Below are positions 54,326 through 61,301 of a DNA stretch of 64,000 nucleotides, in pieces (within the stretch, counting starts at the first letter, position 1; every line of letters begins with the position of its first letter). The stretch is from Sphingomonadaceae bacterium (GTDB taxonomy: Bacteria; Pseudomonadota; Alphaproteobacteria; Sphingomonadales; Sphingomonadaceae). The DNA lies in assembly GCA_947451145.1 (NCBI GenBank), contig CANFXW010000002.1, forward strand, positions 1-64,000, read 5' to 3'. The notes under the pieces are model-generated. The model was given only the letters and a program-made list of their open reading frames with translations. It was not told the origin of the DNA and ran no database searches. Made by a program: the position numbers and the translations under genes.

Positions 54326-55620
54326 GCCCGTGCTCCGGCAACATTGGCGACGCTGGCAATCCCTGCCTCACGGAACGAGGCGAGGCGATAGCGCAGGGTG
54401 CGCTCGCTGATGCCCAGCTGGCGCGCGGCCTCCACCCGGCTGCCGCCGCAATTGGCCAGCGTTGCCATGATCGTCCGCGCCTCGTGAATCTGGACGATGT
54501 TGGACAACTTGCGTCCGCCAGAGACGGGAATGGGGACGGGGACGGTCTCCCCGCCAATGGCGGACGGCGCTGCCTCGACCAGGCGTGCGGGGCTGTCGAA
54601 ATGGATGTGTTCGGGGCCGATGCTGGCGCAGCCCTGGCTGAGCAGCAGTGCTCGCCGAACCACGTTTTCCAGCTCGCGGACATTGCCGGGCCAGCCGTGG
54701 CTCTTCAACATGGCGAGCGCTGCATCATTGATCCACGGCGCGGGCACACCCTTCGGCGCGTGGCGCAGCAGCAGGGCGAAGGCGAGCGGGGCAATGTCTT
54801 CGGCCCGCTCACGCAAGGGAGCGAGGGCGAGGGGAAAGACGTTGAGGCGGTAGTAGAGGTCGGCGCGGAAGCGGCCTTCCTGCACTTCGAGCGGCAGATC
54901 GCGGTTGGCGCAGGCGATCACCCGCACGTCGATCTTGATCGGCTTGGTCCCGCCGATCGGCACAACCTCGCCTTCCTGCAGGGTGCGCAGCAGCTTGGCC
55001 TGGAGCGCGAGTGGCATCTCGGCGATTTCGTCGAGCAGCAGGGTGCCGCCGTCTGCCGCGCGAAAGAAGCCCTCGTTGCTGCCGGTGGCGCCGGTGAAGG
55101 AGCCCTTCTGGTGTCCGAACAGCATCGCCTCGAGCATGGTTTCAGGCATTGCGGCGCAGTTGACCGCAACGAACGGCCCATCGCGGCGCGGCGAGTGCTG
55201 GTGGATGAAGCGGCTGAGCACTTCCTTGCCGGTGCCGGTGGGGCCATTGATCAGCACGGGGATTTCGCTGGCGGCGAGGCGTTCGGCCAGCGCGATGATC
55301 GAGAGGCTCTCCGGATCGACGGCAATCGGCATGCCTTCGCTCGTCGCGCAGGCGACCAGTGCGGCAAGGCTCGCCTCTCTGACGGGATCGCAATAGGCCA
55401 GCACATGACGGCCGCGCCCCTCGCGCCGGGTGACCGATGGGTGGGCCGCGCGGGCAATGGTGATCGCCGCGGTGCCGGCGGGCAATGCAGCCTTTTCATC
55501 CGCATCAGCGACAATCACGGCCTCGCCCCGGCTGCCCATTACCCCGAACACGGCCCGAGCGCGGGCGAGCAGGGGGCTGTGGGCCCTGTTTGTCGCTTCG
55601 CTGAATTCCAGTGCGGTCAT
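54322..55620 (-). CDS. Sigma54-dependent flagellar transcription activator (FlbD/FleQ-like)
   Basis: 432 residues from ATG 55620. The AAA+ domain has Walker A GPTGTGKE (126-133), the sigma54-contact loop as GSFTGA (173-178) rather than the usual GAFTGA, and Walker B TLLLDE (193-198). The C-terminal Fis-type helix-turn-helix reads RVEAARQLGISERTLRYRL. The first 105 residues are divergent; I see no phospho-acceptor receiver pattern. Heads the fliE-fliS gene run and is divergent from flagellin, so it probably controls both. Confidence 0.9.
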   Translation of the reverse strand: MTALEFSEATNRAHSPLLARARAVFGVMGSRGEAVIVADADEKAALPAGTAAITIARAAHPSVTRREGRGRHVLAYCDPVREASLAALVACATSEGMPIAVDPESLSIIALAERLAASEIPVLINGPTGTGKEVLSRFIHQHSPRRDGPFVAVNCAAMPETMLEAMLFGHQKGSFTGATGSNEGFFRAADGGTLLLDEIAEMPLALQAKLLRTLQEGEVVPIGGTKPIKIDVRVIACANRDLPLEVQEGRFRADLYYRLNVFPLALAPLRERAEDIAPLAFALLLRHAPKGVPAPWINDAALAMLKSHGWPGNVRELENVVRRALLLSQGCASIGPEHIHFDSPARLVEAAPSAIGGETVPVPIPVSGGRKLSNIVQIHEARTIMATLANCGGSRVEAARQLGISERTLRYRLASFREAGIASVANVAGARA

Positions 55621-55740
55621 TGCAATTGTGCCCCTTGGGTTAACCATCGTGTGGAGCACTATCTGCCGCGTGAACGGCAAAGGGATCGGTAATTTAAGTC
55701 CTGGAACATATACTTAGGGGTTCGCACCTAGTTCGACGGG

Positions 55741-55807
55741 GTTCCGGCAAGAGTTCCGGCAAAATCCTGCCGACCCCGGCTTAAACTTGCCGCCGCATTG
55801 CCGGTCT
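55741..55807. promoter_or_regulatory. CCGGCAA/TTGCCGG site array between the activator gene and fliC
   Basis: GTTCCGGCAA occurs twice 12 bases apart (55741-55750 and 55753-55762). TTGCCG units in the opposite orientation follow at 55787-55792 and 55798-55803. FlbD-type activators bind CGGCAA/TTGCCG-like (ftr) sites, so this may be an enhancer. Overlapping it, TAAACTTG...GCCGGTCT (55782-55807) loosely resembles a sigma28 promoter about 65 bases before fliC. No convincing -24/-12 promoter was seen. Confidence 0.5.
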
Positions 55808-55873
55808 TTGCTGTGGCAGCCGGGCCGGATGGTCTGACCTGGCGTCACTCGGGACTCAATACGGGAGTTAATC

Positions 55874-56698
55874 ATGTCGGTTATCAACACCAACATCGGC
55901 GCCATGCGCGCTGCCAATGCTTCGACCAATGCTTCTAACATGCTGGGTCAGGCCCAGCTGCGCCTGTCCACCGGCAAGCGTATCAACACCGCCAAGGACG
56001 ACGCCGCCGGCCTTGCCATCTCCACTTCGATGACATCGCAGATCAACGGCATGAACCAGGGCGTCCGCAACGCCAACGACGGCATCAGCCTTGCCCAGAC
56101 GGCAGAAGGCGCGCTCAACGAAGTCACCAACATGCTGCAGCGCGTTCGTGAACTGGCTGTCCAGTCGGCTTCGGGCACCTATCAGGCGGCTGACCGCACC
56201 AACATGCAGTCGGAAGTCACCTCGCTGACCAACCAGATCGGCTCGGTTCTTTCCAGCACCTCGTTCAACGGCAACGCGCTGTTCTCGACCACGGCGGGTA
56301 CGAACAAGACCTTCGCGATCCAGGCCGGTGCCAACAGCACTGACACGGTAACGCTGACCAGCACGGCAATCGACGGCACCAAGATCAACGCGACGGCACT
56401 CGACGTCACGACTTCGGCGCTGGCGACGACCACGCTCGGCAACGTCGATACGGCGCTGGCCCAGGTCTCGGCGACCAATGCCGGGTTCGGTGCAGGTGAA
56501 TCGCAGCTTTCCTCGGCGGTGAACAACCTGACCTCGAACGCGACGAACCTCGCAGACGCCCGCAGCCGCATCACCGATGCCGACTATTCGACCGAAACCA
56601 CGGCGATGGCCAAGGCCCAGATCCTGTCGCAGGCTTCGACCGCGATGATCGCCCAGGCCAACCAGAGCCAGCAGAACGTCCTCTCGCTGCTGCGTTAA
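55874..56698 (+). CDS. fliC: Flagellin
   Basis: 274 residues, a short flagellin. The D0/D1 N-terminus reads [20 protein letters not shown], with [21 protein letters not shown]. The C-terminus has [30 protein letters not shown] (read across two segments) and ends NVLSLLR. The variable D2/D3 region is reduced to a Thr/Ala-rich stretch. GGGAG (55863-55867) precedes the ATG. A strong terminator follows. This is the only flagellin gene in the window. Confidence 0.97.
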   Translation: MSVINTNIGAMRAANASTNASNMLGQAQLRLSTGKRINTAKDDAAGLAISTSMTSQINGMNQGVRNANDGISLAQTAEGALNEVTNMLQRVRELAVQSASGTYQAADRTNMQSEVTSLTNQIGSVLSSTSFNGNALFSTTAGTNKTFAIQAGANSTDTVTLTSTAIDGTKINATALDVTTSALATTTLGNVDTALAQVSATNAGFGAGESQLSSAVNNLTSNATNLADARSRITDADYSTETTAMAKAQILSQASTAMIAQANQSQQNVLSLLR

Positions 56699-56761
56699 GA
56701 CGAACCCACCTGCACCCGCCCCCTTAGGGTGCAAACCACCTGTCCTCCGGGACAGCCTCTG

Positions 56762-56795
56762 GCCCGGCAGTCGCCCCCCGACTGCCGGGCTTTTT
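56762..56795 (+). terminator. Rho-independent terminator of fliC
   Basis: GCCCGGCAGTCG (56762-56773) pairs perfectly with CGACTGCCGGGC (56779-56790), loop of five C, followed by TTTTT. Confidence 0.95.
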
Positions 56796-56819
56796 GGCGT
56801 GTGAAGCAGGCGCGAACCC

Positions 56820-56843
56820 GGGGACACCCTATTGGGTGTCCCC
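56820..56843. repeat. GGGGACA hairpin, copy 1 (left edge of AT-rich island)
   Basis: GGGGACACCC - TATT - GGGTGTCCCC, a perfect ten-pair stem. Related copies lie at 57090-57113 (same orientation, degenerate) and 58601-58624 (opposite orientation, loop AATA). Confidence 0.8.
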
Positions 56844-56853
56844 CTCCAGCGGG

Positions 56854-56889
56854 GCGAGGTTGACACAGTTGACACCTTGTCAACCTCGC
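56854..56889. promoter_or_regulatory. GTTGACA palindrome, operator-like
   Basis: GCGAGGTTGAC (56854-56864) pairs perfectly with GTCAACCTCGC (56879-56889); a third GTTGAC lies in the spacer. Bases 56855-56875 are an exact 21-base reverse complement of 30778-30798 upstream of the dioxygenase gene. From here to 57230 no convincing gene is present; an open frame at 56832-57146 runs through these repeats and is rejected. Confidence 0.6.
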
Positions 56890-57089
56890 GTCCGGACCTG
56901 AATCCCGCAGTGCTCCGCCATTTTCTCGGCCTTTTCGCCGTTGAGGTCGTCAGGGGAAATATTAAAAACCTCGTCCCCCGGGCACACGCCAGCAGACCGG
57001 GTGATGGCCTGACAACAGCGCAAGGAGAGGTGCGTGCTCATACAGCAAGGTTTAGCAGCGCGCGTGCATGTAGGAAAATGGATGTTCCC

Positions 57090-57113
57090 GGGGGCATGCT
57101 ATTGCCTGTCACC
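57090..57113. repeat. GGGGACA hairpin, copy 2 (degenerate)
   Basis: Matches the inverted form of copy 3 (58601-58624) at 21 of 24 positions, keeping the central CATGCTATTGC. The outer stem is partly broken. Confidence 0.55.
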
Positions 57114-57230
57114 GTCCGATGGCGAGGCTTTGCAGTGGCTATTTGATAGTTGGTTGAGTGTGGAGTTTTGGGGTAGTGTCAAAGTGTTACCGTAGTTGCG
57201 CCGTAATTGCAGCATTCAGGTCATTCAAGA

Positions 57231-57749
57231 TCATTGTCTTTCGAATTTTGACTGCAAATACTGAAGCATGAGATTCAAACCGACTGGTGTCAGCTTCAAG
57301 AGCGAACGTCTGCGGTCTTTTGGATCGGCATATCTGCCTACAAAACCTGCGGATTCCAATGCATCGATCCAGCGTAACGCGGTAGTTTGTGGTACACATG
57401 AAGCAATGCATGCGGAGGAAATCGAAATGGTTTTTCCGCCTACGTAAGCGATAAATAAATCCAAGAGGATGTCCCAAGCCGGTTCCGAAAAGAGACCTTC
57501 TGTTTTGAAGAGAGCATCGCGGCTTCGTCTCGTTCTATATTCAGCTTGCGCAATAACACAAAGGGATTGCAACTCTCGCAATCGACTATCGATAAACAAG
57601 TCAGAATCATCATTGATCGCAGGCGAGGGTGTATTTGCAATCACTAGATGCTCATCGCGAGCCAAATCATGAACCCTTTCCAGATTGAGAATCGCAGCAT
57701 AGCGCAACCGCTCGAACCCACACACTAGACTTCTGAAGAATGCATCCAA
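57231..57749 (-). CDS. Winged-helix (MarR-like) DNA-binding protein
   Basis: 172 residues if the TTG at 57749 is used; the start is uncertain. The N-terminal 80 residues are unconserved. The C-terminal winged helix reads EPAWDILLDLFIAYVGGK, SISSACIASCVPQTTALRWI and ADPKDRRRSLLKLTPVG. This type of regulator is frequent in sphingomonads; its targets are unknown. The DNA is clearly AT-richer than the surrounding genes. It faces away from the small ORF at 57908. Confidence 0.75.
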   Translation of the reverse strand: MDAFFRSLVCGFERLRYAAILNLERVHDLARDEHLVIANTPSPAINDDSDLFIDSRLRELQSLCVIAQAEYRTRRSRDALFKTEGLFSEPAWDILLDLFIAYVGGKTISISSACIASCVPQTTALRWIDALESAGFVGRYADPKDRRRSLLKLTPVGLNLMLQYLQSKFERQ

Positions 57750-57907
57750 AATGGATCAAAAATATTCCAAATTCAGTCTTATCCATAGCATAGGCTGTTC
57801 AGATTCAGCTTATGTTTAGATAAGCTTAGCCAAAGCAAGTCAATAACTGTAATGAGGTCAAGATAGGTGGAATTGATGGCTGATTCGCCATTGACCGGGA
57901 GCGCACA

Positions 57908-58081
57908 GTGACCAAGGAACTGCTTCAATACGCAAACCAATTGGAAGTATTGATGAAGGGTCTGGACAAGTCTGATCTGCCAATTGCTGCTGCGCACATT
58001 GCAACCGCCCTTGACCTTGTCAAAAGAAAATTAGATTCTGAAAATACCCAATGCGGTTCAGAAGCGAAGATAGTATTGTGA
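57908..58081 (+). CDS. Small protein of 57 residues, unknown function
   Basis: Starts at GTG 57908 with GGGAG (57897-57901) six bases upstream and ends at TGA 58079-58081. The product starts with TKELLQYANQLEVLMKGL and has a second helix around AAAHIATALDLVKRKL, both amphipathic, with one cysteine near the end. The RBS, helical character and AT-rich codons typical of this island support a real gene. No family was recognised. Confidence 0.6.
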   Translation: MTKELLQYANQLEVLMKGLDKSDLPIAAAHIATALDLVKRKLDSENTQCGSEAKIVL

Positions 58082-58113
58082 CAGGCAAGATTTTTGCCAA
58101 TTAGCCAGTTGTC

Positions 58114-58404
58114 TTACCCAAGCTCGCCAAAGGCTGATGAAATGTCGTGAATTGATTTAATCAATTCCTGTTTCATTTCGCTCGAAAAGTCTCCGTACGT
58201 CAGATCAATCATAAGATCGCGGAGGACTTCACTCATTGAAACAATCAAGTCATTCTTCGCCACACTGGCTGCATTCATGCTTTCAATGTGCAGTTCGAGT
58301 TGAACAACCTTTTCTGATCCCACATGAAAACCGGCATAGAAACTGCCAATTGCCGCCAAAATAGCGACAAAAATCATTTTAGACAGATAGCTCAGACTTG
58401 CCAC
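58114..58404 (-). CDS. Small membrane-anchored protein, unknown function
   Basis: About 96 residues from GTG 58404 (GGGG six bases upstream); TTG 58416 and ATG 58377 are alternatives. One N-terminal transmembrane helix (MIFVAILAAIGSFYAGFHVG) is followed by a charged helical soluble part (EKVVQLELHIESMN, SEVLRDLMIDLTYGDFSSEM). No family was recognised. Convergent with the 57-residue gene, in the same AT-rich stretch. Confidence 0.6.
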   Translation of the reverse strand: MASLSYLSKMIFVAILAAIGSFYAGFHVGSEKVVQLELHIESMNAASVAKNDLIVSMSEVLRDLMIDLTYGDFSSEMKQELIKSIHDISSAFGELG

Positions 58405-58706
58405 AGGGATCCCCAAATTTGAGGTAACGAGTGTGGGTAAGACTAATGCAAATGCCAGCTCCTCACAAGGGTTAGAATGGGGATTAATAAGTATCTTTTG
58501 AAAGCGCTTTGGAATAACCGTGACGCTTTGCTACCCCCCAAACAAATCAACCAAGTCGCGCCCGTGTCAACAACGGGCACCGATAAAGGCTACCTCAAGC
58601 GGGGACACGCAATAGCATGTCCCCGTTGATCCGTCGGAATGGATTCAATCAAGCGATCACATGCCAATGATCATTGATCTTCAGGCATTCCCGCGGATTT
58701 GATCTG
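58405..58706. other. Intergenic region at the right edge of the AT-rich island
   Basis: No gene was found. It holds CCCGT-gtcaaca-ACGGG (58561-58577), a small hairpin containing TGTCAAC, and then the inverted GGGGACA hairpin. The palindrome AATGATCATT lies near 58666. The base composition returns to GC-rich after about 58550. Confidence 0.5.
58601..58624. repeat. GGGGACA hairpin, copy 3 (right edge of island, inverted)
   Basis: GGGGACACGC - AATA - GCATGTCCCC, nine of ten pairs. The loop AATA is the complement of the TATT loop of copy 1, so the copy lies in the opposite orientation. Confidence 0.75.
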
Positions 58707-59072
58707 TTACTGAGCCCCCGGTATCAGCGCCAGATTGGCCCGCGCGATATCCGCGAGCGATTGCTGCTTGGTTGCGCTGCCGGCGGTGCGGTTGGGGTAG
58801 AGGTTTGTGCCGCTCTTCAGCACTTCGCGGTAGAGCGGCACGGCCTGATCGGCGCGTCCGGTGTTCTGGTAGACAGCGCCAAGGTTCAGCGTGGCATAGG
58901 GATCGCCGGGGTGGGCGGCGAGCGCCTGTTTCAGCTCTGGTTCGGCAGTGGCGTAATCCGCTTTCTGCAAGGCGCGAAAGCCGGCCTCGGCATGGGGATC
59001 ACCTCCGGCGCAGGCGGCGAGGCCTGACAGGAGGACGCTGGCAATGACAATCTTGGCTGCCCGGGTTTTCAT
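58707..59072 (-). CDS. TPR-containing lipoprotein
   Basis: 121 residues from ATG 59072 (CAGGAGAAG before it). The lipoprotein signal ends GLAAC (Cys21). About two TPR units follow: AGFRALQKADYATAEPELKQAL and PYATLNLGAVYQNTGRADQAV, which form a protein-binding scaffold. TPR lipoproteins occur in flagellar loci, and a role in envelope assembly of the motor is possible but unproven. Confidence 0.82.
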   Translation of the reverse strand: MKTRAAKIVIASVLLSGLAACAGGDPHAEAGFRALQKADYATAEPELKQALAAHPGDPYATLNLGAVYQNTGRADQAVPLYREVLKSGTNLYPNRTAGSATKQQSLADIARANLALIPGAQ

Positions 59073-59171
59073 GGTCTTCTCCTGAAGCAAACTGGAATTG
59101 CCTCAGGTTTGCGCCATGGACTGGCGCGCGCAATGCATCCCCCTCGTGAATTTGCATAAGGTTACGCAGGT

Positions 59172-59885
59172 TTACCGATGCAAATTCGCCTGCCTCAGCG
59201 CTTGCCTTGCGACGGGCAGGCTGGCGCGGCGGCGTTTTCGCGGCAAGAGCTTGCCGAGCCAGCTGACGAGGCGCGCGATTGCGCCTTGTCCGGGTGCAGT
59301 CAGCGAGCGGTTCTTCGGCAGGATCAGGATCGGGACGCGGTGTTCAGCGGCGACGCTTTCGGATGCCGGAACCTTGGCCATTCCTCCGGCGAAAAGTAGA
59401 CCGAGTGATGGCTGGGGAACCGGCCGAGGCTCCGGAACAGTGATCGGCGCGGCGGCCAACAGCTGAACGGGCGGGGCGGGCAATTCCTGCACGACTGGTT
59501 TGGCGCTTTTTGCGGTCTTTGCCTTCACCTTGGCAACGGACTTTGCCTTTTTTGCCGGTGTCTTCTTGGGTCTTGCGGCTTTGACCTTGCTGGCGGCCTT
59601 GCGCTTCGCGGGCTTTCGCTTGGCTTTGGTCTTTGTCGCCTTCTTTTTGACGGGTGCCTTCGGTTCAGGCTCATCGGGCAGGGCGATAATCCGCGCGCCG
59701 GGCAGCTGGGGCCGGGCAATCAGCACATCTTCGGGAAAACCCGGCTCCCCCTTTCCGCGGAGCATGAAGGGGCTGGGGGCTGTGACCGGGGGGGCGAGTG
59801 GAGGCTCCCAACCTTTCGCTGCTCGATGTCCGGGATGCCCGGGTGAAACGCTGTTCAAGGCCAGTCGGTTACGCGAATTATGCAT
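59172..59885 (-). CDS. Lysine/alanine/proline-rich histone H1-like protein
   Basis: 237 residues; ATG 59885 has GGGAG eight bases upstream. Residues about 75-130 are an H1/AlgP-like run of Lys, Ala and Pro (KKKATKTKAKRKPAKRKAAS and similar). This is followed by a Pro-rich stretch and a C-terminal hydrophobic then basic end (ARLVSWLGKLLPRKRRR). Such tails bind nucleic acid or acidic partners. The place in a flagellar locus is unusual. Low complexity means family assignment is unreliable; the coding call rests on the RBS and consistent frame use. Confidence 0.65.
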   Translation of the reverse strand: MHNSRNRLALNSVSPGHPGHRAAKGWEPPLAPPVTAPSPFMLRGKGEPGFPEDVLIARPQLPGARIIALPDEPEPKAPVKKKATKTKAKRKPAKRKAASKVKAARPKKTPAKKAKSVAKVKAKTAKSAKPVVQELPAPPVQLLAAAPITVPEPRPVPQPSLGLLFAGGMAKVPASESVAAEHRVPILILPKNRSLTAPGQGAIARLVSWLGKLLPRKRRRASLPVARQALRQANLHR

Positions 59886-59996
59886 CGCTGTCGCTCCCCA
59901 TCAGGGTTGTGCGTCTGGCGATGGTCTCATGGTGATTCGCTGCGGCAAAGCGGAACTGCTTCCGAATTGGACTGATTCGCGCGCGGTGCTTTGGCG

Positions 59997-60398
59997 CTAA
60001 AAAGTGCCGGTCTTGGGAAGGTAACCCAGCTTGCTTGCAACCAGCACGCCGAGCATGAACAGGATCACCGCATAGGCGAGGGTCCACATCAGCAATCGCG
60101 GCGGCCTCGCCATGTCCGGTCGGCCGGCGGGATAGGCCAGCATTACCACGCTGCCGACCGGCGGACTGCGCGTCGAGCCATAGACCTGATCGGTTACATG
60201 ATGCTCCGTGCCGTCAGCCGCAAAGCGATAGATTGCAGCAAAGCAGCGCGTGCCATCGCTGTAGGACTGGCGGTGGTCGATCACCTCGGCAGTCACCTTG
60301 CAGCTCGGCGAAGTCACCCGCACCCAGTCACGCCGGGCCATTACCCACAGCGCGAACAGGGCCAGCGCCATGCCGGCATAGAGGAAATAGTCCTTCAT
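59997..60398 (-). CDS. DUF3592 membrane protein
   Basis: 133 residues with a transmembrane helix at each end (YFLYAGMALALFALWVM and WTLAYAVILFMLGVLVA). Between them lies the DUF3592 beta domain (VTAEVIDHRQSYSDG, YRFAADGTEHHVTD, VGSVVMLAYPAGRP). The function of the family is unknown. It lies 57 bases after motB, so it may be on the same transcript. Confidence 0.8.
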   Translation of the reverse strand: MKDYFLYAGMALALFALWVMARRDWVRVTSPSCKVTAEVIDHRQSYSDGTRCFAAIYRFAADGTEHHVTDQVYGSTRSPPVGSVVMLAYPAGRPDMARPPRLLMWTLAYAVILFMLGVLVASKLGYLPKTGTF

Positions 60399-60410
60399 GG
60401 ATTCAGACCA

Positions 60411-60437
60411 TAACCCGCTGTGATTGCAGCAGGGTTA
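60411..60437. other. Imperfect hairpin between motB and the DUF3592 gene
   Basis: TAACCCGCTG (60411-60420) pairs with CAGCAGGGTTA (60427-60437) with one bulged base. No T-run follows, so it is at best a weak terminator or mRNA 3' stabiliser. Confidence 0.35.
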
Positions 60438-60455
60438 AGGCCGGGGGCGGTTGGC

Positions 60456-61298
60456 CTAGTTCGCCAGCGTGATCGAAATTCTGCGGTTGCGCGGGTCCTG
60501 CGGGTTGGCCTCGATCAGCGGCTCGCGATCGGCGACGCCTTCGATGCGCTTGAACCGGTCCTGCCCGATCCCTCCCAGCATCAGCGCCTGCCGCGTCGCC
60601 TCGGCGCGTCCGGCGGAGAGCGACCAGTTGTTCGAGACCATACCCGCCTTCCACGGCAGCGAGTCTGTGTGACCGCGCACCGACAGCGATCCCGCTTCCG
60701 GGTTCAGCGTTTCGGATAACGCCTTAACTAACTCGCGCGCTTGAGGAGTGAGCACGGTGGTGCCGAGCTGGAACATGGCGAACTGCGCGTCGTCGATCAG
60801 GTCGATGCGGATGCCTTCGGCAGTGTCGACCATCTTGACCTGGCGGGCGAGTTTGCGGGTCGCCTCGCTCTTGTCGAGTTTTTGCGCCAGCACGTCCTTC
60901 ATGTGGTTCATCTTCTGCAGCTTGCCCGCGCCATCCTTTGGCCCGCCGACCGTATCGCGCGGGATCGTCAGCGCCTTGGTGCCGGTCTGTCCGGCGCGGT
61001 GGGGGTAGTTGTCGGCATCGACGATCGAGGAGCCGTGCAACAAGCCGTTCGCGCCCGCGCTTTCCTGCCGCATCTTCACCAAGGTGGGGGTGAAGTAATC
61101 GGCAATGCCCTTGCGCTGCTTTTCGGTGGTCGCGCCCAGCAGCCACATCAGCAGGAAGAAGGCCATCATCGCGGTAACGAAGTCGGCATAGGCCACCTTC
61201 CACGCGCCGCCGTGATGACCGCCCGCGACAACGGTGATCTTCTTGACGATGATCGGCGCGGGCGGGGCGTTCTTGCCGTGGGCGGGAGCCTTTGCCAT
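60456..61298 (-). CDS. motB: Flagellar stator protein MotB
   Basis: 280 residues. A basic N-terminus, a single transmembrane helix with the proton-carrying Asp39 in VAYADFVTAMMAFF, a plug/linker, and a C-terminal OmpA-like peptidoglycan-binding domain (LSVRGHTDSLPW, WSLSAGRAEATRQAL). The Asp and no sodium-type cue point to a proton motor. It begins 3 bases after the motA stop. Confidence 0.95.
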   Translation of the reverse strand: MAKAPAHGKNAPPAPIIVKKITVVAGGHHGGAWKVAYADFVTAMMAFFLLMWLLGATTEKQRKGIADYFTPTLVKMRQESAGANGLLHGSSIVDADNYPHRAGQTGTKALTIPRDTVGGPKDGAGKLQKMNHMKDVLAQKLDKSEATRKLARQVKMVDTAEGIRIDLIDDAQFAMFQLGTTVLTPQARELVKALSETLNPEAGSLSVRGHTDSLPWKAGMVSNNWSLSAGRAEATRQALMLGGIGQDRFKRIEGVADREPLIEANPQDPRNRRISITLAN

Positions 61299-61301
61299 CG
61301 C

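Noticed and set aside
55621..55640. Sigma54 promoter for the activator gene (GGGGCACAATTGCA on the minus strand)
   Set aside because: The GG-GC spacing is 7, not 10, bases, and it lies too close to the start codon.
55808..55873. Sigma54 -24/-12 promoter for fliC
   Set aside because: TGGCAG at 55814 lacks a GC at the right distance, and other GG/GC pairs (for example in 55777-55790) are off by one base.
56832..57146. Plus-strand open frame of 104 codons after fliC
   Set aside because: It runs through the GGGGACA hairpin and the GTTGACA palindrome, has no good RBS and no recognisable protein pattern.
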